Source: an uncultured Erysipelotrichales bacterium (lineage in GTDB: Bacteria > Bacillota_I > Bacilli_A > Erysipelotrichales > Coprobacillaceae). From it: 64,000 nucleotides of DNA. The DNA lies in assembly GCA_910579135.1 (NCBI GenBank), contig CAJTTM010000011.1, forward strand, positions 10,543 to 74,542, in the 5' to 3' direction. The number at the start of each line of letters is the position of its first letter. Within the stretch, counting starts at the first letter, position 1. Both the position numbers and the translations under genes were made by a program. Below the pieces are notes generated by a model. That model was not told where the DNA came from. It worked only from the letters and a program-made list of their open reading frames with translations, and did not search any database. Below, piece after piece: positions 8,431 to 16,406 of this stretch.

Positions 8431-8615
8431 TTCCATCAATAGAAAAACAGTATAATGGTTTTGGTTTAGCGGCTCTGGGAGGTAGCCGCATTGAAAGACC
8501 TGTATAATCGACAATCTTCAATATATCCGTTATTGTCAAAAAAATCCTAGCTTTCACAGCGGCACAATATACCCTTAAATATGTTTTTTCACATTACATA
8601 ACAGGAACAATTTTT

Positions 8616-8660
8616 AAAGCACAAGAACAGCATTTCTTATATGCCCTTGTGCTTTTTTGC
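8616..8660 (+). terminator. Intrinsic terminator upstream of orf7 (second)
   Basis: AAAGCACAAG (8616-8625) pairs with CTTGTGCTTT (8646-8655), followed by further T residues. The strong 10-bp stem lies 130 bp before the orf7 start. A second barrier here suggests conditional read-through. Confidence 0.75.
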
Positions 8661-8792
8661 TGTTTAAAAATATTTTTCAAATTCTTTTCTGAAAACGCAA
8701 CAAATAGCTGCTGCGTGGGTAGCTACTGTGCGGAAAGGGGGATAGAGGGAAAACACCCTCATTTACTCTCACGCAGAAAGGAGGTGAAAAAT

Positions 8793-9209
8793 ATGAAGTC
8801 ATCTTCTTTCGAGCAGGCTATTCAAGCACAGTTTGATTGCCTTACGAAAAAAGTCATTAAGAGAGCAGCAATGAAGTATAAGCGTGATATTTCAAGACGC
8901 TTGCAGCATGAAGTTCCATTTTCTGAAATGTCAGATTTGGAATTGAATAAGGTTGGCGTTTATGACAAGTATTTAAGCGATTATACAGCGTTCAATGTTC
9001 TAGGCATGGAAGTACAAGTATCTGACGACCAGTTGAGCAAAGCACTCAAATGTTTACCAGAGAGAAAACGCAATATCATTTTGTTGTCATACTTTATGGA
9101 TATGTCTGACGCAGAAATCGGAGAGCTTATGAATGTGGTTCGCTCCACTGTTTACCGTCACAGGACAAGCACTCTGGAAGAAATACGAAAAATAATGGAG
9201 GAGGAATAA
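8793..9209 (+). CDS. Sigma-factor-like activator, Tn916 Orf7-like
   Basis: 138 residues from the ATG at 8793, chosen because AAAGGAGGTGAAAAAT lies just before it; the frame is open further upstream but has no good ribosome site. The C-terminal part has a sigma-70 region 4-like helix-turn-helix: LPERKRNIILLSYFMDMSDAEIGELMNV then STVYRHR. In Tn916, Orf7 is a regulator driven by read-through transcription and promotes expression of downstream genes. Orf8 follows after 2 bp, so the two are translationally coupled. Confidence 0.87.
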   Translation: MKSSSFEQAIQAQFDCLTKKVIKRAAMKYKRDISRRLQHEVPFSEMSDLELNKVGVYDKYLSDYTAFNVLGMEVQVSDDQLSKALKCLPERKRNIILLSYFMDMSDAEIGELMNVVRSTVYRHRTSTLEEIRKIMEEE

Positions 9210-9211
9210 AC

Positions 9212-9448
9212 GTGGATAATAGCACAAAACACATACCGTTTGCTGTGATTGTGGCGGCTACCAATGGTGATGAAACTGCAATACAGGAAATCTTGAAATT
9301 CTATGACGGTTACATATCAAAGTTAAGTTTAAGAAAATTGTATGACGAATACGGAAATGTCTACATGGTAGTGGATTCTGAATTGAAAGGCAGAATACAG
9401 GCGGCGGTCATGGATATGATTGCAAACTTTGAAATTATCGTAATTTAA
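9212..9448 (+). CDS. Helix-turn-helix conjugative-transposon protein, Tn916 Orf8-like
   Basis: A 78-residue protein beginning with GTG behind GGAGGAGG, immediately after orf7. PFAVIVAATNGDETAIQEILKFYDGYISKLS is typical of the small 'helix-turn-helix conjugative transposon-like' domain found beside Orf7. The family is linked to positive control of transfer genes, but its biochemical role is not well defined. The length is normal, and a hairpin follows at 9460-9493. Confidence 0.85.
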   Translation: MDNSTKHIPFAVIVAATNGDETAIQEILKFYDGYISKLSLRKLYDEYGNVYMVVDSELKGRIQAAVMDMIANFEIIVI

Positions 9449-9459
9449 CTATTCCGATG

Positions 9460-9493
9460 AGCGGAGCTTTCCTCCCTTTCCCTCTGCTCCGCT
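9460..9493 (+). terminator. Hairpin after orf8
   Basis: AGCGGAG (9460-9466) pairs with CTCCGCT (9487-9493) around a pyrimidine-rich loop. No strong T run follows, so this could be a weak terminator or an mRNA-stabilising hairpin. Confidence 0.45.
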
Positions 9494-9558
9494 TGTCAAT
9501 CTATGAAAGTCTATTATTTCAGATAATGGATTTTCACAGACTGACAAACACAGTCGAG

Positions 9559-9573
9559 TGTTCTTTGACAACT
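9559..9573 (+). promoter_or_regulatory. rRNA boxA-like motif that also contains a TTGACA box
   Basis: TGTTCTTTGACAACT closely resembles the Bacillus-type rRNA antitermination boxA (TGTTCTTTGAAAACT). It also contains a perfect -35 hexamer TTGACA at 9566-9571. It lies immediately upstream of the structured element at 9579-9805, and the two readings (promoter or antitermination site) are not exclusive. Confidence 0.4.
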
Positions 9574-9578
9574 GAATA

Positions 9579-9805
9579 AAGCAATCAGATACGTTTGATA
9601 TGCAGCGAGCCGACGGATATTGTACGCCATGACCTTTCAAAACAAAGTGAGCGATTCATGCAATGATCTGTAAGCGACTTTTGGAATGGTCGCTTAGCCA
9701 TGACCTGTATATCTGAATAATGATACACTCGCATGGTGCGATTCTGCCCATAGGAATGGGAATGGTGAAAATCCAGTGGAGCTTGCTAAAGCCATCTGAT
9801 TGCTT
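9579..9805 (+). ncRNA. Candidate structured RNA of about 227 nt in the conjugative element
   Basis: Ends pair perfectly over 12 bp: AAGCAATCAGAT (9579-9590) with ATCTGATTGCTT (9794-9805). Inside are consecutive local hairpins: AAGCGAC/GTCGCTT (9672-9695), TCGCA-TGG-TGCGA (9729-9741), CCCAT-AGGA-ATGGG (9747-9760), TGG/CCA around 9763-9775 and GCTT/AAGC near 9781-9792. The decamer GCCATGACCT occurs twice (9626 and 9697). No open frame of note crosses it on the + strand. The closed multi-branch layout suggests a functional RNA. The strand is inferred from neighbouring genes, and the class is not recognised. Confidence 0.55.
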
Positions 9806-9930
9806 ATACAACACCTTAAATCAACATTTTGCAAGAAACAATTATCTTAATAGAGCTTTTTTGCCTGTAATTTGATATAATGATAGACAGATATTGAGGT
9901 TTCCTTATCTAGTCTATGGAAAGGAGGACT

Positions 9931-10125
9931 ATGATTACTGTAACAAAAAAAGATTTAATAGCACTAGGTTATGGAACTTCTTTTGCAGCGGACATCATAA
10001 GAGAATCAAAAAAACTTATGATTGCCAAAGGGCATACTTACTATCAGTCACGAAAACTAGACAGAGTACCCAAAGAAGCTGTTGAAGAATTATTGGGAAT
10101 AACATTATCAGAAAAACAAGATTGA
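9931..10125 (+). CDS. DUF3173 small protein, likely recombination directionality factor
   Basis: 64 residues from the ATG at 9931, selected because GGAAAGGAGG precedes it. MITVTKKDLIALGYG...IIRESKKLMIAKGHTYY...VPKEAVEELLGI matches the DUF3173 family, small basic winged-helix-like proteins encoded just before tyrosine integrases of streptococcal and clostridial islands. By position it takes the place of Tn916 xis and probably steers excision. It is followed, after about 35 bp, by the integrase start. Confidence 0.8.
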   Translation: MITVTKKDLIALGYGTSFAADIIRESKKLMIAKGHTYYQSRKLDRVPKEAVEELLGITLSEKQD

Positions 10126-10160
10126 TTGTACTTCTTGCATATCATGTAAGGAGTGAAATC

Positions 10161-11351
10161 ATGGCAAAAGACCCTATTAAGAAAGCAAATAACGGAACAT
10201 ATTATTTTAGAGCCAATCTAGGCTACAATCCTATTACTGGAAAACAGATACAGAAATACCGTAGTGGATTTAAAACCAAAAAGGAAGCAAGAGAAGAATA
10301 CTCAAAACTGGTGTTAGCTTCTACTGAAGAACTGACCGAGAAAAAGAAGAAAATTTCTTTTCAGCAGTTTATCGAGGAAACTTACCTACCGTGGTATAAA
10401 ACGCAGGTAAAGGAAAGCACTTATATCAATTGTTGCTCTACCATCAAGAAGCATTTTTCATATTTTTACAAGATGGCGACTGATGAAATAGAGCCTATCC
10501 ATGTTCAGAACTGGCAGCTAAAACTTGCAAAAGAATTTAGTCCAAATTATATCCGTATCGTACAGGGTATGCTCTCTATCGCATTTGACAGGGCGATTGT
10601 TCTTGGAATTGCGAAAAAGAATCCCTCACGAATGATTGGAAATATCAAAAGCAAGAAAACAAAAGTAGACTTCTGGACACTGGAAGAATTTCAGAAAGTA
10701 ATTTCCTTACTGTACAAGGGTGATTACTACGAACATTACCTGTTTATGTCGTTCTGGCTGCTATTTATGACAGGTATGCGTATTGGCGAAGCGGCTGCTC
10801 TGCACTGGTCGGACATTGATTTTGAAACAGGTCTGTTAAGCATAACGAAAACCTTGTACTACAAAACTATGACGGACTATAAATTCGTTGAACCAAAAAC
10901 GCAAGCCAGTATTCGTACAATTTATATTGACGCTGACACTCTCAATGAGTTAAAGGCTTGGAAAAAGGTTCAGCAGCAGGTTCTTCCTAAATGCGAATTG
11001 GTATTAAGCTACAACGGTACACCTACCAGCAAGACCACACTTCCCAGAGCATTAGAAAAGCTGGCTGGACTGGCTGGCGTACACCGTATCAAGATTCATG
11101 CGTTAAGACATTCTCACGCTTCACTGCTTACCAGCATGGGTGAGAATCCTTTGCTTATCAAAGAACGTCTAGGGCATGAAAAAATCCAGACGACATTAGG
11201 AACATACGGACATTTATATCCGAACACGAATCTTGAAGTTGCCAACAAATTGACTGGTATTTTGCAATATACACCTGCTTCACAAAGCGTTGCAAATTAT
11301 ACGAGCAACCAACATACTGCTGTCTATCACAGAGAAGTTAATGAAAAATAA
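10161..11351 (+). CDS. int: Tyrosine integrase of the element
   Basis: 396 residues from the ATG at 10161, chosen for the AAGGAG 7 bp before it. The N-terminal AP2-like arm-binding region (YYFRANLGYNPITGKQ) and SAM-like core-binding domain are followed by the catalytic domain. The catalytic residues are visible: Arg in TGMRIGEAAALHW, His-x-x-Arg in HALRHSHAS, His in RLGHEKIQ, and the nucleophile Tyr in TYGHLYP. It resembles phage-type ICE integrases, not Tn916 Int, so the element is modular. The gene points at guaA and ends 76 bp before it, the usual layout for an integrase beside its attachment site. Confidence 0.95.
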   Translation: MAKDPIKKANNGTYYFRANLGYNPITGKQIQKYRSGFKTKKEAREEYSKLVLASTEELTEKKKKISFQQFIEETYLPWYKTQVKESTYINCCSTIKKHFSYFYKMATDEIEPIHVQNWQLKLAKEFSPNYIRIVQGMLSIAFDRAIVLGIAKKNPSRMIGNIKSKKTKVDFWTLEEFQKVISLLYKGDYYEHYLFMSFWLLFMTGMRIGEAAALHWSDIDFETGLLSITKTLYYKTMTDYKFVEPKTQASIRTIYIDADTLNELKAWKKVQQQVLPKCELVLSYNGTPTSKTTLPRALEKLAGLAGVHRIKIHALRHSHASLLTSMGENPLLIKERLGHEKIQTTLGTYGHLYPNTNLEVANKLTGILQYTPASQSVANYTSNQHTAVYHREVNEK

Positions 11352-11380
11352 TGCAATCGTAATGCAATTCTATAAAGGAA

Positions 11381-11418
11381 AAGCTGTAAAACCCTTGTAG
11401 ATAAAGGCTTTACAGCTT
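11381..11418 (-). terminator. Hairpin between int and guaA
   Basis: AAGCTGTAAA (11381-11390) pairs perfectly with TTTACAGCTT (11409-11418). On the minus strand it is followed by TTTTCCTTTA, so it probably terminates guaA, with the terminator supplied by the element end. It may also stop int transcripts. Confidence 0.65.
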
Positions 11419-11426
11419 AGCTCCAA

Positions 11427-11450
11427 CTATTCGAATTCTATAGTTCCTGG
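11427..11450. other. Right attachment site (attR) at the guaA 3' end, inferred
   Basis: The integrase ends just before the guaA stop codon (11427-11429), and guaA keeps a normal C-terminus (KPPGTIEFE), as expected when an island inserts at the gene end and restores the last codons. The guaA 3' end is a known island hotspot. The matching left repeat lies outside the window, so the exact crossover is unknown. A 9-bp repeat AATTCTATA occurs at 11366-11374 and 11434-11442 and might be an integrase contact site or chance. Confidence 0.65.
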
Positions 11451-12971
11451 TGGCTTAGATGTAATATCATAGAATACTCTATTGACACCACGAACTTCAT
11501 TAATAATTCTAGACATAACCTTATTCAAAACATCATATGGAATCTGTGCTGCTTCTGCAGTCATAAAATCAATTGTATTCACTGCACGTAATGCAACTGC
11601 ATAATCATAAGTTCTTTCATCACCCATAACACCAACAGAACGCATATTTGTAAGAGCTGCAAAGTATTGACCAATACTTCTATCAAGATCAGCATCCGCA
11701 ATTTCTTCTCTATAAATAGCATCTGCATCTTGTACAATTCTTACCTTTTCTTCAGTCACTTCACCAATAATTCTAATACCAAGACCAGGTCCTGGGAAAG
11801 GTTGTCTAAATACTAAATATTCAGGAATATCTAATTCCAAACCAACTTTACGAACTTCATCCTTAAACAAATCTCTTAAAGGTTCAATGATTTCTTTAAA
11901 ATCAACATGATCTGGTAAACCACCAACATTATGATGAGATTTGATAACTGCAGACTCTCCACCAAGGCCACTTTCTACAACATCAGGATAAATTGTTCCT
12001 TGAACCAAGAAATCAACGGCACCAATTTTCTTCGCTTCTTCTTCAAAAACACGAATAAACTCTTCACCAATAATCTTTCTCTTTTGTTCAGGTTCAGTTA
12101 CACCTTTTAACTTCTCATAATATCTTTGTTGAGCATTGACTCTAATAAAGTTTAACTCATAATTTCCATTAGGACCAAAAACAGCTTCAACTTCATCACC
12201 TTCATTTTTACGAAGTAAACCATGATCAACAAACACACAAGTCAATTGATTACCAATCGCTTTAGATAAAAGAACTGCTGCAACAGAAGAATCAACACCA
12301 CCAGATAAAGCACATAAAACTCTACCATTACCAACTTTTTCTCTAATCGCTTTAATTTGTTCCTCTACAAAAGCATCCATCTTCCAATCAGCTTGACATC
12401 TACATACATTCAAAACAAAGTTAGATAACATTTTCTTACCTTCTTGAGTATGTAAAACCTCAGGATGGAATTGTATACCATATAAATTCTTATATTTATT
12501 CTCATAGGCCGCAACAGGACAATCTGGTGTCGTCGCAACAATTTTAAAATCAGGAGCAATCTTAGAAATATAATCAGTATGACTCATCCAACAAATACTT
12601 TCTTTCTCTACATTTGTAAATAAAGGAGAACTATTATCAACAGTTAAATGAGATTTCCCATACTCTCTAACATTAGCTTTTTCAACTTTACCACCAAGTA
12701 AATGTTGCATTAACTGTGCCCCATAACAAAGTCCAAGTACTGGTATACCTAATTCAAATAATTCCTTAGAATAAGTGGCAGCCCCTTCTTCATAACAACT
12801 ATTAGGACCACCAGTTAAAATAATCCCTTTAGGATTCATTGCTTTAATTTGTTCAATATCTGTTTTATATGAATAAATCTCACAATAAACATTACATTCA
12901 CGAACTCTACGAGCAACTAATTGATTATATTGACCACCAAAATCCAATACAATAACTAACTCTCTTTTCAC
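11427..12971 (-). CDS. guaA: GMP synthase (glutamine-hydrolysing)
   Basis: 514 residues, full length. The N-terminal class I glutamine amidotransferase domain has Cys in VLGLCYGAQ and His/Glu in IQFHPEV. The ATP-pyrophosphatase domain has the P-loop LSGGVDSSVAA, and the C-terminal dimerisation domain ends in KPPGTIEFE. It converts XMP, glutamine and ATP to GMP in the cytoplasm. purA ends 11 bp upstream, so the two genes that divide IMP between AMP and GMP form an operon. The 3' end is the insertion point of the conjugative element, and coding function appears preserved. Confidence 0.98.
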   Translation of the reverse strand: MKRELVIVLDFGGQYNQLVARRVRECNVYCEIYSYKTDIEQIKAMNPKGIILTGGPNSCYEEGAATYSKELFELGIPVLGLCYGAQLMQHLLGGKVEKANVREYGKSHLTVDNSSPLFTNVEKESICWMSHTDYISKIAPDFKIVATTPDCPVAAYENKYKNLYGIQFHPEVLHTQEGKKMLSNFVLNVCRCQADWKMDAFVEEQIKAIREKVGNGRVLCALSGGVDSSVAAVLLSKAIGNQLTCVFVDHGLLRKNEGDEVEAVFGPNGNYELNFIRVNAQQRYYEKLKGVTEPEQKRKIIGEEFIRVFEEEAKKIGAVDFLVQGTIYPDVVESGLGGESAVIKSHHNVGGLPDHVDFKEIIEPLRDLFKDEVRKVGLELDIPEYLVFRQPFPGPGLGIRIIGEVTEEKVRIVQDADAIYREEIADADLDRSIGQYFAALTNMRSVGVMGDERTYDYAVALRAVNTIDFMTAEAAQIPYDVLNKVMSRIINEVRGVNRVFYDITSKPPGTIEFE

Positions 12972-12982
12972 GCTCTCCCTCC

Positions 12983-14260
12983 TTAAAATTCAATATCTTT
13001 TAATACAACAGTTTGTTTACGATCTGGACCAACAGAGAACATAACAACTGGACAATGAATCAATTCTTCAATTCTTCTAATATACTTTTGACAATTCACA
13101 GGTAATTCATCAAAAGAAGTCACTTGAGTAATATCTTCACTCCATCCAGGCATCTCTTCATACACTGGTTCACATCTTTCAATATCCTTAATTGTAGAAG
13201 GTAAACCATAAATTTCTTTACCATCTAAACGATAAGCCTTACAAATCTTAACTGTTTCAAAACCACTTAAAACATCTAATAACATCAAACTAATACCAGT
13301 TAAACTAGACATTCTTCTTGATTGATTAACAACAACTGCATCAAACCATCCAGTTCTTCTTGCTCTTTGAGTGACTGTTCCATATTCATGACCTCTTTGA
13401 CGAATCAATTCACCATCTTCATCAAATAACTCAGTCGGGAAAGGACCAGCACCAACTCTTGTTGTATAAGCTTTGATAATCCCAATAGCTTCTTTAATAT
13501 ATAAAGGACCAATACCAGCACCTTCACTCACTCCATTAGCACCTGGATGAGAACTTGTAACAAATGGATAAGTTCCATAATCAATATCAAGCATAGCACC
13601 TTGTGCTCCTTCAAATAAAACCTTTTTATCTTCTCTTAAATATTCATCTAATAACATACCAGTATCACAAACAGAAGGTTTAATGATTTTTGCATATTCC
13701 TTATATTCCTCAAAAATCTCTTCAATAGTAAACATATCCCCTAACTCAGGATATTCAGCAACCTTCATTGGGAAAGTTTCTTTCAATCTTTCTAAGAAAA
13801 GTTTTTCATCCACAAACTCACCCATTCTAATACCAATACGACTATATTTATCAATATAAGTAGGACCAATACCTCTCTTTGTTGTACCAATACTATTTTC
13901 ACCTTTACGTTTTTCTTGTAAAGCATCAATTTCTAAATGATAAGGTAAGATAACATGACATCTATCACTTAATCTGATTTTACTTGTATCAATACCTGCA
14001 TCATTTAAATACTTCACTTCTTCTAGAAATGCCTTTGGATTCACAACCATTCCATTTCCCATGATAACTTCATGTCCACTAAAAATACCAGATGGTATTA
14101 ACTTTAAAGCAAACTTCTTTCCATCATATACAATTGTATGCCCAGCATTATTTCCACCAGCATAACGAACAACAACATCAGCTTTCTGTGCAAGATAATC
14201 AGTAACTTTTCCTTTACCTTCATCTCCCCACATACTACCTACTACTACTACTCCTGCCAT
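12983..14260 (-). CDS. purA: Adenylosuccinate synthetase
   Basis: About 425 residues from the ATG at 14260, preferred over an upstream GTG because AAGGAG lies 8 bp before it. GSMWGDEGKGKVTDYL is the GTP-binding loop with the catalytic Asp, GGNNAGHTI carries the catalytic His, and TTKRGIGPTY and the C-terminal GPDRKQTV are also present. The enzyme joins IMP and aspartate using GTP, the first committed step to AMP. It is the first gene of purA-guaA. The promoter-terminator pair upstream (14345-14586) probably belongs to a separate RNA rather than to purA. Confidence 0.98.
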   Translation of the reverse strand: MAGVVVVGSMWGDEGKGKVTDYLAQKADVVVRYAGGNNAGHTIVYDGKKFALKLIPSGIFSGHEVIMGNGMVVNPKAFLEEVKYLNDAGIDTSKIRLSDRCHVILPYHLEIDALQEKRKGENSIGTTKRGIGPTYIDKYSRIGIRMGEFVDEKLFLERLKETFPMKVAEYPELGDMFTIEEIFEEYKEYAKIIKPSVCDTGMLLDEYLREDKKVLFEGAQGAMLDIDYGTYPFVTSSHPGANGVSEGAGIGPLYIKEAIGIIKAYTTRVGAGPFPTELFDEDGELIRQRGHEYGTVTQRARRTGWFDAVVVNQSRRMSSLTGISLMLLDVLSGFETVKICKAYRLDGKEIYGLPSTIKDIERCEPVYEEMPGWSEDITQVTSFDELPVNCQKYIRRIEELIHCPVVMFSVGPDRKQTVVLKDIEF

Positions 14261-14344
14261 AACTAACACTCCTTATTATTAATGTTACGCACTTATTGTA
14301 CACTATATTGTCTAAAAATACTAGGAAAAAGAAAAGAAAACAAC

Positions 14345-14552
14345 GAGAAAAAAGAAAAAGGACAGGACCCCAAACCTGTTCTTTTTCTTTCGTAACATTC
14401 AGCTTTGATATGATGATTTTTGAAGGAAGGAAATAAGAAATGTATTCTTATTTAAGAAATATATATAGCTAAATGTTAACTTTATTATTTTATTATGATT
14501 CTATATGATACTCATATATCATATCCCCAAGTTGTCCCTCTTCTCTAAGGAC
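14345..14552 (-). ncRNA. Candidate small RNA of about 208 nt with its own promoter and terminator
   Basis: On the minus strand TTGAAA (14586-14581) and TATAAT (14564-14559) are separated by 16 bp, giving an expected start near 14552. Transcription would end at a 16-bp hairpin with one mismatch (14351-14366 with 14375-14390) plus a T-rich run. Between them are further stems (TGTCC/GGACA and TATGATA/TATCATA) and no sizeable reading frame. Size and layout fit an independent RNA such as 6S-type or an attenuating leader of purA. The sequence alone does not settle which. Confidence 0.55.
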
Positions 14553-14692
14553 ACCTACATTATATAATCTTTCTTACATTTTTCAACAAAAAAATTAAAA
14601 TTCTTCTCATTTTATCAATGTTTTTTATACTTTTTAGTCTTGGAAACGTTTTCAAATCCAAAGGCTGGTTATAATTTTTAAAAGTATGGTAT

Positions 14693-15751
14693 TTATTTTG
14701 TATATTGCCTTAAATATTTATATATTTCTACAATAACTCTAGCCTCTGCTTTTTGATAAGAATAACTTGCTTTCTTTAATAAAGGAAGACGACATATTAA
14801 CTCATTATTAATATAAATCATTAGCATCTCCCCTAAATCCTTCTTTACTGTTTTTAAATAAAGTTTTAATTCACCCTTATCACTTAAAAATTGTCCTTCT
14901 AAAAAGTTATCTTTTAACCTAAAATCCCCATCATATTCTATTGAATAAGGAACCATAATTTTCATTAAAGCTTCTTTCAAGTTCTTTTCATGAATCAAAT
15001 AAGGAGAAATGATGTTTTTGATTTCTTTTTTAGTCTCTTCCATCATGAAATCAGCTTGACTTCGACTCTTAGCTTTAACTGCAAGTCTAATTCTTACATT
15101 ATCCTCACCTGCATATAACGCAATAGAAACATCACTCTGTCTTTCTATCACATCATTCAATAAATCTGCAAGATGACTTTCTCCAATAAACATTGTTAAA
15201 AATTCAAAAGTGTAAATTTTATCTTTTCTATATTGTTCTAAATAAGGTATCAATTCATGATCAACAACATAAGTCATTTCTTTAGGTGGACCAGGCAGAT
15301 TAATGATCATTCTTCCATCCTTGCTCATCACACACCCATTAGCTGTTCCTACTTCATTTTCCAATATATAACAATTCTCAGGAAAATAGGCTTGTTTATA
15401 GTTTGCTTTTGCTATTTCTTTACTTTGCGATAAAAAAGAACACTTATCAAAAACTTTCTTTGCTTCTTCTTCACTATATACCATATCCAATCCTAAAAAC
15501 TGTGCCGATAATTCTTTGGTAAGATCATCATTTGTTGGACCTAAACCTCCAGTTGTCATAATACAATCAGCACCTCTTTGAAACGCAATATCAAAACATT
15601 CTAATAATCTTTGAGGATTATCTCCTACTACACTTTGATGATAAACATTCATTCCTAAATCACGACATATCTTTTGTAAATATGTTGCATTTGTATTCAC
15701 AATTTCTCCAAGCAATAATTCTGTACCCACATTAATAATTTCTATATTCAT
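14693..15751 (-). CDS. cinA: CinA-like protein, molybdopterin-binding-like N-domain with short C-terminus
   Basis: 352 residues. The N-terminal COG1058 domain is clear: NVGTELLLGEIVNTNATYL, TTGGLGPTNDDLTKE and INLPGPPKEM. This domain in CinA has pyrophosphatase activity on ADP-ribose-like nucleotides. Typical Firmicute CinA has about 410 residues and ends in a PncC-type NMN deamidase domain. Here the last ~100 residues are short and lack a recognisable deamidase active site. It starts at ATG behind TAGGAGG. The gene stands alone, with the candidate RNA and purA-guaA downstream. Confidence 0.85.
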   Translation of the reverse strand: MNIEIINVGTELLLGEIVNTNATYLQKICRDLGMNVYHQSVVGDNPQRLLECFDIAFQRGADCIMTTGGLGPTNDDLTKELSAQFLGLDMVYSEEEAKKVFDKCSFLSQSKEIAKANYKQAYFPENCYILENEVGTANGCVMSKDGRMIINLPGPPKEMTYVVDHELIPYLEQYRKDKIYTFEFLTMFIGESHLADLLNDVIERQSDVSIALYAGEDNVRIRLAVKAKSRSQADFMMEETKKEIKNIISPYLIHEKNLKEALMKIMVPYSIEYDGDFRLKDNFLEGQFLSDKGELKLYLKTVKKDLGEMLMIYINNELICRLPLLKKASYSYQKAEARVIVEIYKYLRQYTK

Positions 15752-15855
15752 AATTTCCTCCTAATAAATATTTTGTTATATTCTTATATATACTATTACT
15801 AACAAATCAATATAGAAAAAAAAGACTTTTTGCTTCAATCATTATAGCCTCTATT

Positions 15856-16395
15856 CTATTTATTAATTTGATAATCAGTACTTATTTTTTCTAACAATTC
15901 AAAATCACAACAAAATTTATATAAATAATGATTCGACTTTTTATAAACTTTATGATATAGATGATTTGCCTTTTTTGTAATCTTACCATTTCCTTCTTTG
16001 GAATTCATATAAAAATACTGTGTCATAAGAACACTTTTATATTTTTCGTCTTCAATATCATTAATATGTATTGGCTCTAATACGTTATTATTACATACAG
16101 GCACCATATAACAAAACATAATCCTACCATAATCTCTACCATTTTTTAATTGAATAGGAGTAGAAATTTGATTAAAAAACCTAGAAGAATTTTTATAATG
16201 TTCCTTTGGATGTGTTAAAGGCGCAAAATATTGATAACCATTAATATCTAAAACCACACCAATATAAGGCTTACTATTGTTATATTCATCACTCATATTA
16301 TTTGATACCTTTGTAAAACCACGAATCTTTCTTCCCTTTTCTTGTAAATAATCAACATACTCATGACTTAATTTATAAATATCTAATCCTCTCAT
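15856..16395 (-). CDS. toxN: Type III toxin-antitoxin endoribonuclease, ToxN/AbiQ family
   Basis: 179 residues, normal for the family. The N-terminal YKLSHEYVDYLQEKG segment, the core strand YIGVVLDINGYQYFAPLTHPK, the RIMFCYMVPV strand, the helix VLMTQYFYMNSKE, and the C-terminal KANHLYHKVYKK...CCDFELLE all align by eye with ToxN/AbiQ. These endoribonucleases are inhibited by a repetitive RNA encoded just upstream and can abort phage infection. The usual PLTSPK active-site motif reads PLTHPK here, so a Ser is replaced by His. The start follows AGGAGG. A promoter, structured RNA and terminator lie upstream (16407-16609). Confidence 0.85.
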   Translation of the reverse strand: MRGLDIYKLSHEYVDYLQEKGRKIRGFTKVSNNMSDEYNNSKPYIGVVLDINGYQYFAPLTHPKEHYKNSSRFFNQISTPIQLKNGRDYGRIMFCYMVPVCNNNVLEPIHINDIEDEKYKSVLMTQYFYMNSKEGNGKITKKANHLYHKVYKKSNHYLYKFCCDFELLEKISTDYQINK

Positions 16396-16406
16396 ATACC
16401 TCCTAA

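Larger units (their letters stand above)
8221..8792. promoter_or_regulatory. Regulatory intergenic region between orf9 and orf7 (about 570 bp)
   Basis: No convincing gene is seen. The region holds two forward terminators (8404-8430 and 8616-8660) and a smaller stem-loop (GCGGCT...AGCCGC, about 8469-8490). It corresponds to the Tn916 control region, where read-through into orf7-orf8 triggers excision and transfer genes. A TATAAT-like box at 8451-8456 (AGTATAATGG) may be a promoter facing orf7. Confidence 0.6.
1..11430 (+). mobile_element. Right-hand part of a Tn916-like integrative conjugative element inserted at guaA
   Basis: Gene order matches Tn916 (orf15-orf14-orf13-cargo-orf9-orf7-orf8-small protein-int), but the integrase differs from Tn916 Int and is paired with a DUF3173 protein. 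The integrase ends 76 bp from the stop codon of the convergent guaA gene, so the right junction is at about 11,427-11,450. The left end lies outside the window. By eye, the backbone (1-3,400 and 8,700-11,350) is richer in G+C than the chromosome, while the cargo (3,455-7,841) is AT-rich, which suggests the cargo joined separately. Excision and transfer ability cannot be judged from this part alone. Confidence 0.9.

Noticed and set aside
8649..8792. Longer start for the orf7 homologue
   Set aside because: The upstream extension includes terminator sequence and a poly-Phe stretch; the ATG at 8793 has a strong ribosome site and fits the family length.
9761..9800. Cobalamin riboswitch
   Set aside because: Only the core-like GGGAATGGTGAAAATCC resembles it. 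The B12-box, the flanking helices and a downstream cobalamin or ribonucleotide gene are missing.
9579..9805. Group II intron or retron RNA
   Set aside because: No reverse transcriptase, domain V-like hairpin or msr/msd layout is visible nearby.
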